From positions 1 through 5,280 of the forward strand of contig DAOWAH010000142.1 of assembly GCA_030634675.1 (NCBI GenBank): 5,280 nt of DNA. The letters are read 5' to 3'. Each line of letters opens with the position of its first letter. Position 1 is the stretch's first letter. The notes beneath the pieces were generated by a model. That model was not told the DNA's origin. It saw nothing but the letters and a program-made list of their open reading frames with translations, and did not search any database. The DNA is from Fidelibacterota bacterium. GTDB taxonomy: Bacteria > Marinisomatota > Marinisomatia > Marinisomatales > TCS56. Positions 1 to 5,280 of the stretch are shown here, in pieces. Position numbers and translations under genes: made by a program.

Positions 1-1
1 C

Positions 2-604
2 GGTTTCGGTGTTTTCGCCGGTGGTACCGCTGGCGTGGACGATATTAAAATGTACGTCCTGAACGCTGGTGGTAACGTCCTGAATCCTGCTGATTGGACG
101 TATACTGAATATGCCTTGCCTGATGCGACTACCGGCGGTGTGCTGAAGTTAAATGCTGGAACCGATTTCGATGGTGATGGCAACCTGGAAGTCGTTCTGC
201 CTTACAAAGGTCTGAATGATGAAGTTGGCGGTAGTCTCGATCCTAATGGTAATCATGCCTTCCGCGTTGCCGAATGGGATCCATCAATTGTGTCGGTGAA
301 AGATATTGTCTTTATTATGCCCGGTGATTTCAAGCTCGCTCAGAATTATCCAAATCCGTTCAATCCCAAAACGGCGATTGAGTACACCTTACCAATCAAC
401 AAGAAGTTATCGCTGAGGATTTATAATATACTGGGTCAGGAAGTCATCACCCTGGTAGATAATGAATATAAGCATGCCGGAACGCATACCGTCCAGTGGG
501 ATGGTACCGATGCTAATGGAATGAAAGTCAGCAGTGGTATCTACTTCTACACCCTGCAGTTTGGTAATTTCTCCCACACCAAACAAATGACATTCATGAA
601 ATAA
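2..604 (+). CDS. Secreted protein with type IX-style C-terminal sorting domain (3' end only)
   Basis: The frame is open from the window edge, so the start lies upstream; 200 codons and a TAA stop are visible. The first ~90 residues are rich in Gly, Asp and Asn. They include a DFDGDGNLEVVLPY stretch (about residues 55-68) resembling the calcium-binding loop of FG-GAP/VCBS-type repeats. From about residue 110 (position 329) to the end there is a classic C-terminal domain: FKLAQNYPNPFNP, then an LRIYNILGQEV strand, QWDGTDANG, and SSGIYFYTL, ending MTFMK. In the Bacteroidota/Calditrichota group this FlgD-Ig-like tail directs export through the type IX system and is then removed or anchored. The body of the protein is outside the window, so its own activity cannot be named. 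The GTG at position 35 is only an internal valine codon. An exported, probably surface-displayed repeat protein is the safe call. Confidence 0.9.
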   Translation, partial: GFGVFAGGTAGVDDIKMYVLNAGGNVLNPADWTYTEYALPDATTGGVLKLNAGTDFDGDGNLEVVLPYKGLNDEVGGSLDPNGNHAFRVAEWDPSIVSVKDIVFIMPGDFKLAQNYPNPFNPKTAIEYTLPINKKLSLRIYNILGQEVITLVDNEYKHAGTHTVQWDGTDANGMKVSSGIYFYTLQFGNFSHTKQMTFMK

Positions 605-622
605 ACTCATTAAAAATAAAAA

Positions 623-644
623 AAGCCTCCTGTTTTGGAGGCTT
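623..644 (-). terminator. Terminator-like hairpin with - strand polarity
   Basis: AAGCCTCC at 623-630 pairs perfectly with GGAGGCTT at 637-644 around a 6-base loop. On the + strand no T-run follows (CAGACTG comes next). On the - strand the stem is followed by T-runs, the complement of A-runs at 618-622 and 612-616. It therefore looks like an intrinsic terminator for leftward transcription, or a 3' mRNA-protecting hairpin for the gene ending at 604. No leftward gene is recognised here. Confidence 0.6.
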
Positions 645-656
645 CAGACTGTTGAC

Positions 657-687
657 AAAGTCCTCGCCGAGCTGCGGGGACTTTTTT
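657..687 (+). terminator. Rho-independent terminator of the sorting-domain gene
   Basis: AAAGTCCTCG (657-666) pairs with CGGGGACTTT (675-684) with one G-U pair and an 8-base loop. The descending arm runs into six Ts (682-687). It lies about 50 bases after the stop at 604 and has the correct orientation for that gene. Confidence 0.8.
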
Positions 688-913
688 ATAATAGAGCATG
701 TTAAAACCGTACCAAGACATGCAAATACAATTAGAATATATCAACATCGAGGGATTGGTACCGGACAACTAATCGTCAGGGTTAGCGTGAATACAAATCC
801 GAAACTACGCCTGCAAAGCCCCATTTTTGCTAATATACGTTATCTGGTTAAATATATCTATGTTATTCCCGATAGCTGCCAAACACCCATTGTTGCAATC
901 AATTTATGTTAAA

Positions 914-945
914 ACAAACCCTGCTTAAGAAAAAACGGGGTTTGT
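914..945 (-). terminator. Terminator-like hairpin, T-run on - strand
   Basis: ACAAACCC (914-921) pairs with GGGTTTGT (938-945) across a 16-base A-rich loop. On the - strand the stem flows into a short T-run (complement of 911-914), while on the + strand it is followed by CAGCG. It resembles a weak leftward terminator, but the loop is long and no leftward gene is known upstream of it. Confidence 0.35.
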
Positions 946-1143
946 CAGCGATCTGTTGGTTCGACAATTTCGCCTGTTTGTAGTTTTGAACTATTTGATG
1001 GAATACAATTTTAAGGCCAGATTCCATGGTGAAATTTGACCGGAAATAGAAATATTCATTAATACTATATTTACCAGAAATCGTGTTGGCAATGAATTAT
1101 CTAGCCACGGTGGGATTTAAATCATAATTATTGAAATAGAAAA

Positions 1144-1148
1144 AAGGA
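1144..1148 (+). promoter_or_regulatory. Ribosome binding site fixing the FKBP start
   Basis: The purine run ending AAGGA (1144-1148) sits 8 bases before the ATG at 1157. The same run overlaps another in-frame ATG at 1148, which would then have no room for a binding site. This favours 1157 as the true start. Confidence 0.65.
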
Positions 1149-1156
1149 TGACTTTA

Positions 1157-1852
1157 ATGCAGAAATTCATAGTATTCGGTTTATTGCTGATATTGATAGC
1201 CTGTTCTGGGGAAAAAACAGAAATGGGAGCAGCCGAGTTGAAAAGCCGTCAGGATTCAATCAGTTACAGTATTGGTATGGATATCGGCACTGGTATGAAA
1301 TCGCAGTATATAGAAATAGATCCGGTCTTGCTCCAGCATGGTTTTCAAGCTGGTTATACCGGGCAAGAGGGTATTATTCCCGAACCACGCCGTCAGGCCA
1401 TTTTAGTTGAATATCAGGGTGAATTAAGAACCATTCAAACTGAAAAACGTAAGGAAGCCAGTATCAATAACTTGGCTGCGGCCGTACAATTTTTAGAAGA
1501 AAACAGCACTAAGGAAGGGGTAGTTGTTCTTCCCAGTGGATTGCAATATAAGATCATTGAGGCAGGGGATGGACTAATTCCCGGTGTTAAAGATCGTGTA
1601 AAAGTACACTATCGCGGTATCCTGCTTAATGGTAAAGAATTTGACAGTTCATATCAACGTGGTGAACCATCAGTTTTTGCCACAACTCAAGTCATTAAGG
1701 GTTGGACTGAAGCTTTACAGCTCATGCCGGTCGGTTCAAAGTGGGAATTATATATTCATCCGGATATTGCCTACGGCCAGCGCGGTTCACGCAATATCGA
1801 ACCTAACAGCGCTCTAATCTTTGAAGTTGAATTGTTGGAAATAGTCGAATAG
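1157..1852 (+). CDS. FKBP-type peptidyl-prolyl cis-trans isomerase, lipoprotein
   Basis: The 231-residue protein catalyses cis-trans isomerisation of X-Pro bonds and probably helps exported proteins fold in the periplasm. Residues 1-16 are a lipoprotein signal: Lys3, a hydrophobic core, and lipobox LIAC with Cys16 as the lipid-bearing residue. Residues ~28-110 (SYSIGMDIG, then a charged helical stretch) match the FKBP_N dimerisation region of Mip/FkpA-type enzymes. Residues ~125-230 form the FKBP domain. All the usual pocket residues are present: Tyr152 (VHYRG), Phe162-Asp163, Phe174, Val179-Ile180, Trp183, Tyr206 (AYGQRG) and Phe222. Length is typical of the Mip/FkpA/FklB group. The start at 1157 is preferred over the ATG at 1148 because of the ribosome site and a tidier signal peptide. 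It appears monocistronic, with its own terminator. I am sure of the family but give no symbol, since Mip, FkpA and FklB cannot be separated by eye. Confidence 0.95.
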   Translation: MQKFIVFGLLLILIACSGEKTEMGAAELKSRQDSISYSIGMDIGTGMKSQYIEIDPVLLQHGFQAGYTGQEGIIPEPRRQAILVEYQGELRTIQTEKRKEASINNLAAAVQFLEENSTKEGVVVLPSGLQYKIIEAGDGLIPGVKDRVKVHYRGILLNGKEFDSSYQRGEPSVFATTQVIKGWTEALQLMPVGSKWELYIHPDIAYGQRGSRNIEPNSALIFEVELLEIVE

Positions 1853-1876
1853 CTATCCGAATCTATTTCATTTTCC

Positions 1877-1915
1877 CGGGGACAGTAAATTGAAATTATT
1901 GTCCCCGTTTAATTT
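1877..1915 (+). terminator. Rho-independent terminator of the FKBP gene
   Basis: A 12-pair stem (1877-1888 with 1896-1907, one G-U pair) has the GC-rich base CGGGGACA/TGTCCCCG and a 7-base loop. It is followed by TTTAATTT. It starts 25 bases after the stop and is correctly oriented; the opposite direction lacks a T-run. Confidence 0.85.
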
Positions 1916-1950
1916 ACACCCCCACCCCCATTAAAATCATACTCGCCAAG

Positions 1951-2100
1951 GCTCGCAGCGATAGCTATTCTGCTACCTAAAATAAGTGAAGTCAGGGATG
2001 AAAAGCGGATCTGACAGAATGTGGCAACAAGGTTGCAGTGGAACAAACGGACCCTTTGGAGGAGATACGGTTCGAATCAGATCTGTGAAGGTGTGGAGCT
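1951..2100. other. Structured spacer between convergent genes, possible RNA element
   Basis: This stretch lies between the FKBP terminator and the end of the leftward gene and has no credible open frame. It contains several pairable segments. GCGGATCTGA (2005-2014) pairs with TCAGATCTGT (2077-2086): 10 pairs, two of them G-U. Inside these arms, GCAAC (2024-2028) pairs with GTTGC (2032-2036) over a 3-base loop. A separate GCAG/CTGC pair (1955-1958 with 1970-1973) lies before them. The intervening sequence is purine-rich and less AT-rich than other gaps. On the - strand the outer stem is followed by TTTT, so it could also serve as an unusual 3' end for the leftward gene. I do not recognise an RNA family; a decayed group II intron or other retroelement RNA is only a guess. 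Confidence 0.3.
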
Positions 2101-2113
2101 TAAAAAAGTTGGA

Positions 2114-3154
2114 TTAAAATATAATCATAGGTTGGAAATAGATTTCGGATATTCTTTGCTTTTCAGCACTAAAAGCACCCATCTGCTGGTCATATAATTG
2201 ACGGTGTTCAAAACCGTACCCAATTTTAATTCCAGCCAAAAACATCTTTATTGGAAACACTTTCCCGAATGCGATATACAGGCGTGAAATGTCATTATTT
2301 ATTCCTGTAGCCGGCACCTGGATTTCGAAATTAAAACTAGTATTTTGCATTAGACCCCAATCAAACATACTCTCATTTGTTCTTAATCGTGATAAAGAAA
2401 AAGTGATTGTATTTGGCAGGTTTGTGATACCATACCAGCGATAGCCCATTTTGATGTCCCAGTAATTGGATGAAATCCTGGTCTTGCCCTCGCCTTTTAA
2501 TTTCCACTCCAACCGCATCCAATTTGATCTTACCAGATAATTATCAAAAATCTGGTACAGACCCCCTGTTGCTACGAGTCCTGCTGCTCCCGATGCGGCT
2601 ACGATTAAATCATAATTCTCATTTAGATCCCAGAATGTGCCCAGTTTTCCCAGAAATATACTCATTGACCATGGTTCCTGATAACCGGCACCCAAACTGT
2701 GCAATAGATTGAATTCGGGCGTAAGATTGAAATTAGTATAAAACTCCGGATACTTAGTTTTTATCGCAGCCGATATCCACGATAACGGATATTCCGTGAA
2801 TTCCACAAATAAAAATTCAGGTTTAACCGACTGGATCAATAAATCACCATAAAGTTTCAGCTCATTTTGTTCCCAAAATATCAATTCCCGTTTAGGTTGC
2901 AATTCAACATAGATTGACTCATAAACACGATAAGGACCAAAAACAATACTTGCTCCGGTTTCTCGAGTACCAAGTCGTAAATGAACATCGTATCGATTTG
3001 AGAATTTTACTTTCCCGGCGGTAGATTCGTCCTGGTTTTGTAGTGTATCGGGTACTGCACTAAACAAACCACCGATAAAGGCGAAGATCAGGAAAAATGA
3101 TAACAAATGGTTAAAGAGTCGTAAGTTGAACAAAGATGTGGCACCATCAATCAT
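2114..3154 (-). CDS. Hypothetical exported protein, probable outer-membrane beta-barrel
   Basis: I do not recognise the family. The 346-residue product opens with an N-terminal signal-like segment: Arg12, then a hydrophobic run LLSFFLIFAFIGGLFSA to about residue 33, giving a mature protein from about VPDT. The rest lacks further long hydrophobic helices. It is dominated by short alternating, aromatic-rich segments such as KMGYRWYG, NTITFSLSRL, RLYIAFGKVF and AGIKIGYGFEHR, and it ends in PMIIF with a terminal Phe. Such a pattern and a C-terminal aromatic residue are typical of outer-membrane barrels. The ATG at 3154 has no clear Shine-Dalgarno sequence; a TTG seven codons in would shorten the signal peptide and cannot be ruled out. 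The gene is divergent from the amidase-like gene (192-base gap) and convergent with the FKBP gene. Confidence is high that it is a real gene, moderate for the barrel, and none for a specific function. Confidence 0.75.
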   Translation of the reverse strand: MIDGATSLFNLRLFNHLLSFFLIFAFIGGLFSAVPDTLQNQDESTAGKVKFSNRYDVHLRLGTRETGASIVFGPYRVYESIYVELQPKRELIFWEQNELKLYGDLLIQSVKPEFLFVEFTEYPLSWISAAIKTKYPEFYTNFNLTPEFNLLHSLGAGYQEPWSMSIFLGKLGTFWDLNENYDLIVAASGAAGLVATGGLYQIFDNYLVRSNWMRLEWKLKGEGKTRISSNYWDIKMGYRWYGITNLPNTITFSLSRLRTNESMFDWGLMQNTSFNFEIQVPATGINNDISRLYIAFGKVFPIKMFLAGIKIGYGFEHRQLYDQQMGAFSAEKQRISEIYFQPMIIF

Positions 3155-3346
3155 TAGAGCGAATATATTTGTTTTAGAAGATACGGTACATTAAATAATT
3201 AAGAGACGCTTAAGTAAAGTTTAAACTGCTTCACTGATAAAGTAATGAACAATAATTGGACTGAAATCTTTTTCAAATCACCAAATAATGAAATCATTTA
3301 TGTTAGTAATTTCATACCCAGAATTAGTAGAAAAGACGTCCTTATC
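3155..3346. promoter_or_regulatory. Divergent intergenic/promoter region
   Basis: This AT-rich gap separates two genes transcribed away from each other, so both promoters should lie here. A perfect 10-base palindrome AGTTTAAACT (3218-3227) and a CTTAAG (3209-3214) lie near its middle and might bind a regulator, but AT-rich palindromes arise easily by chance. No clear -35/-10 pair stands out. If the amidase-like gene starts at the upstream ATG (3245), the gap shrinks to 90 bases. Confidence 0.4.
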
Positions 3347-5280
3347 TTGAACAAATCAAAGTTGATCATTGCGGTTATCCCGATATTGATATTTATATCC
3401 GGTTGTACCATTAACCAAGCCCTGGTAAAACCTGCTTATGAATACCATGATATGGACCGCCTTACCAAAAAAGTTCATAAACGGACTGAAAAATTCATTG
3501 AACGCGGAATCAAGGCCAAGTTAGATTTCCCAATTGATGAAAGAACATATATTGAGCAGGTGTTTGCCGATCGGAAAAGCAAACAAATTGATGTTTATTT
3601 AAGTAAACATTTTTCATACATACCCTTTCGTCCTGAAAATACTGCTATTATTTATGCTGCCTACCGACAAACCCTTGGTTGGCCTTATCGTAATTATAAT
3701 CTTACTATTCGCTCGTTGGGTGAACCAATCGAGAATTTAATTCCCAATATTTATCGAACCAGTGACAACCTGGATTATAATCGTTTACCTAAGATGATTT
3801 CGCAAATCCCTGCGATAGTTACCAATGTAAGCAGGAAATATTCACCGGTTGATGGGTTGCTCAATCATTCGGTAGCATTATGGCCGAGCCATGGCTGGTA
3901 TTACAACAACTTTGGGAAGCACTGGTCCTGGCAACGCCCGCGATTATTCCAGACCGTAGAAGACCTTTTACCCTTGTCATTTACTTTAAATTATCTGATC
4001 CCAATGCTTGAAAATGCCGGTGCTAATGTATTTACCCCACGCGAGCGTGACATTCAGGTAAATGAGATTATTGTTGATAACGATAGATTTGATTCCAGTG
4101 CTTTCTACAATGAAATATCCTATTCTGATTCCATTGCCTGGTCTACTCCTCCTGATACGGCCTTTGCCATTGGTATGCCACCCTATCGCAATAACATTAC
4201 ACCGTTTAAACTCGGTACGCATAGAATAGTAAGCACTGATTCGCTGGAGACCGCCCGTGTTGAATGGATTCCGGAAATCCCTGAAACCGGTGCATATTCC
4301 GTTCAAATCACTTATAATGCCTGCGACAGTTCCGCTACTGATGCAATGTATGCTGTGTATCATGACGGCGGGCGTACTGATTTTATAATCAATCAGCAGA
4401 TTGGTGGCGGGACCTGGATCTATCTGGGAAAATTTCAATTTAAAGCTGGAGTCCATCCTGCCTCAGGTAAAGTAGTACTATCCAATAAAAGTAGAAAACC
4501 CGGACAAGTGCTATCAGCGGATGCCGTAAAATTCGGTGGCGGGATGGGTAATATCGCCCGTGATGGACAAATCAGCCGCCGTCCGCGCTATCTTGAAGCA
4601 GCACGTTATTACTTGCAGTATGCCGGCATTCACGATACACTGGTTTACAACCTGCAAGCGGACACACTGGATTACACCGACGATTACCAGAGTCGCGGTG
4701 AATGGGTCAATTATCTGCGCGGAACGCCTTATGGACCCAACCGTGATCGTTTGTCGGCGGGTCTGGGAATTCCGGTTGATGTTTCGTTGGCTTTCCACAC
4801 CGATGCGGGAATTACCAGCGATAATTCTGTGGTAGGTACACTGTCGATCTACAGTTACGAAGATATCGACTCGAACCTGGTTTTTCCCGATGGAATGTCC
4901 CGGTTGGCCAATCGGGACTTGGCTGATATCATGCAAACGCAATTAGTGGATGATATTCGCTTTAATTACGATCCCAATTGGCAACGGCGGGCATTAATGA
5001 ATGCCGGGTACAGTGAGGCGTATCGACCCAATATACCGGCCGTTTTGGTTGAGCTGTTGTCACATCAGAATTTCACTGATATGCAGTTTGCCAACGATCC
5101 GCGCTTCAAATTTGATGTGGGTCGAGCTATGTATAAAGCGATTCTGAAATTTATTGCCGTTCAGTATAATCGCGAATATGTTGTACAGCCCTTACCGGTT
5201 ACTCATTTCCAGACACAATTGTTTGATACCGCAAGTGTAAGGCTGCTCTGGAAACCTGTACCGGATCCCCTTGAAAGCAC
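3347..5280 (+). CDS. N-acetylmuramoyl-L-alanine amidase-like lipoprotein with golvesin-like domain (3' end missing)
   Basis: The frame stays open for 644 codons to the window edge. From the TTG at 3347 the product opens with a model lipoprotein signal: NKSK, a hydrophobic core, and lipobox ISGC with Cys20. An in-frame ATG at 3245 would add 34 residues and bury this signal, so TTG is preferred although its ribosome site is weak. Residues ~20-178 are a family-specific N-terminal region (IPFRPEN, LIPNIYR). Amidase_3-like zinc motifs follow: His182 (WPSHGW), Glu205 (TVEDLLPL) followed by GANVFTPRERD, then, much later, His484 (AFHTDAG) and the likely catalytic Glu569 (LVELLSHQNF). Between them, residues ~255-400 form a golvesin C-terminal-like beta-sandwich (ETGAYSVQITY, VLSADAVKFGGG). 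After ~residue 625, VRLLWKPVPDPLES looks like the first strands of an Fn3 domain. Similar Bacteroidota proteins are often labelled xanthan lyase. Expected role: cleavage or binding of peptidoglycan from a membrane anchor. Activity on another polymer is possible. Confidence 0.85.
   Translation, partial: MNKSKLIIAVIPILIFISGCTINQALVKPAYEYHDMDRLTKKVHKRTEKFIERGIKAKLDFPIDERTYIEQVFADRKSKQIDVYLSKHFSYIPFRPENTAIIYAAYRQTLGWPYRNYNLTIRSLGEPIENLIPNIYRTSDNLDYNRLPKMISQIPAIVTNVSRKYSPVDGLLNHSVALWPSHGWYYNNFGKHWSWQRPRLFQTVEDLLPLSFTLNYLIPMLENAGANVFTPRERDIQVNEIIVDNDRFDSSAFYNEISYSDSIAWSTPPDTAFAIGMPPYRNNITPFKLGTHRIVSTDSLETARVEWIPEIPETGAYSVQITYNACDSSATDAMYAVYHDGGRTDFIINQQIGGGTWIYLGKFQFKAGVHPASGKVVLSNKSRKPGQVLSADAVKFGGGMGNIARDGQISRRPRYLEAARYYLQYAGIHDTLVYNLQADTLDYTDDYQSRGEWVNYLRGTPYGPNRDRLSAGLGIPVDVSLAFHTDAGITSDNSVVGTLSIYSYEDIDSNLVFPDGMSRLANRDLADIMQTQLVDDIRFNYDPNWQRRALMNAGYSEAYRPNIPAVLVELLSHQNFTDMQFANDPRFKFDVGRAMYKAILKFIAVQYNREYVVQPLPVTHFQTQLFDTASVRLLWKPVPDPLES

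Larger units (their letters stand above)
605..1156. other. Long intergenic region without a recognisable gene
   Basis: About 550 bases separate the stop at 604 from the FKBP start. They hold the two hairpins at 623-687 and a third at 914-945. The only sizeable open frame (652-912, +) would start inside a terminator and has no protein-like pattern, so it is not annotated. The last ~120 bases before the FKBP gene are AT-rich and should hold its promoter. A TTGACC at 1036-1041 with a TAATAC at 1060-1065 (18-base spacing) is a possible but weak sigma-70-like pair. No tRNA, repeat array or insertion-sequence end was seen. Confidence 0.6.

Noticed and set aside
652..692. Perfect TTGACA (652-657) and TATAAT (687-692) boxes
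   Set aside because: The spacing is 29 bases against about 17 needed, and both boxes overlap the terminator and its T-run, so this is likely chance.
652..912. Open frame of 86 codons on the + strand
   Set aside because: It starts with TTG inside the terminator hairpin, has no ribosome binding site and shows no recognisable domain or compositional pattern.
1919..1929. Two runs of five Cs (G-runs on the - strand), possible G-quadruplex
   Set aside because: Only two runs are present, while an intramolecular quadruplex normally needs four.
2069..2078. GGTTCGAATC resembling the T-loop of a tRNA
   Set aside because: The flanking bases do not form a 5-pair T-stem, and no anticodon arm or acceptor stem can be built around it.
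407..2712. Short frames at 407-610 (-), 1629-1817 (+) and 2470-2712 (+)
   Set aside because: Each lies within or mostly within a well-supported gene in another frame or strand (the sorting domain, the FKBP domain and the barrel protein) and has no independent protein features.
3986..4942. Long open frames antisense to the amidase-like gene (3986-4456 and 4514-4942, - strand) and a + strand frame at 4536-4835
   Set aside because: The overlapping + strand frame from 3347 carries clear domain motifs over the same region; the others look like random low-complexity shadows with no start signals.

Overview
The window looks like chromosomal DNA of moderate to low GC from a Gram-negative, outer-membrane-bearing bacterium of the wider Bacteroidota/Calditrichota/Marinimicrobia/KSB1 type. 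The best clue is the first gene. It ends in a type IX secretion-style C-terminal domain (YPNPFNP, LGQEV, SSGIYFY), of the form common in those phyla. Two lipoproteins and a probable outer-membrane barrel fit the same picture. The lineage is inferred from protein style only; no marker gene is present.

Layout, left to right. (1) Positions 2-604, + strand: the 3' end of a large exported protein with a calcium-loop-like DxDGDG motif and the sorting tail. (2) Positions 605-1156: a non-coding gap of about 550 bp with three hairpins. One is a convincing + strand terminator; the other two have their T-runs on the - strand side. (3) Positions 1157-1852, + strand: a lipoprotein FKBP-type peptidyl-prolyl isomerase with all the usual active-site residues, followed by a strong terminator. 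(4) Positions 1853-2113: a spacer between convergent genes, with inverted repeats suggesting RNA structure but no recognised family. (5) Positions 2114-3154, - strand: an unrecognised protein with a signal peptide, probably an outer-membrane beta-barrel. (6) Positions 3155-3346: an AT-rich divergent promoter region. (7) From 3347 to the window end, + strand: a long gene that runs off the edge. It encodes a lipoprotein of the N-acetylmuramoyl-L-alanine amidase (Amidase_3-like) class, in which a golvesin-like beta-sandwich domain splits the catalytic motifs; an Fn3-like domain seems to begin at the edge.

The gene products share one theme, the cell envelope: surface display or secretion, folding of exported proteins, an outer-membrane protein, and a wall-cutting or wall-binding lipoprotein. 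No operon links them; each gene is its own transcription unit or is divergent or convergent with its neighbour. I see no mobile element, CRISPR array, tRNA or rRNA. Nothing here is convincing as a new biological system. The items most worth checking are the split amidase, the unidentified barrel, and the two structured non-coding gaps.
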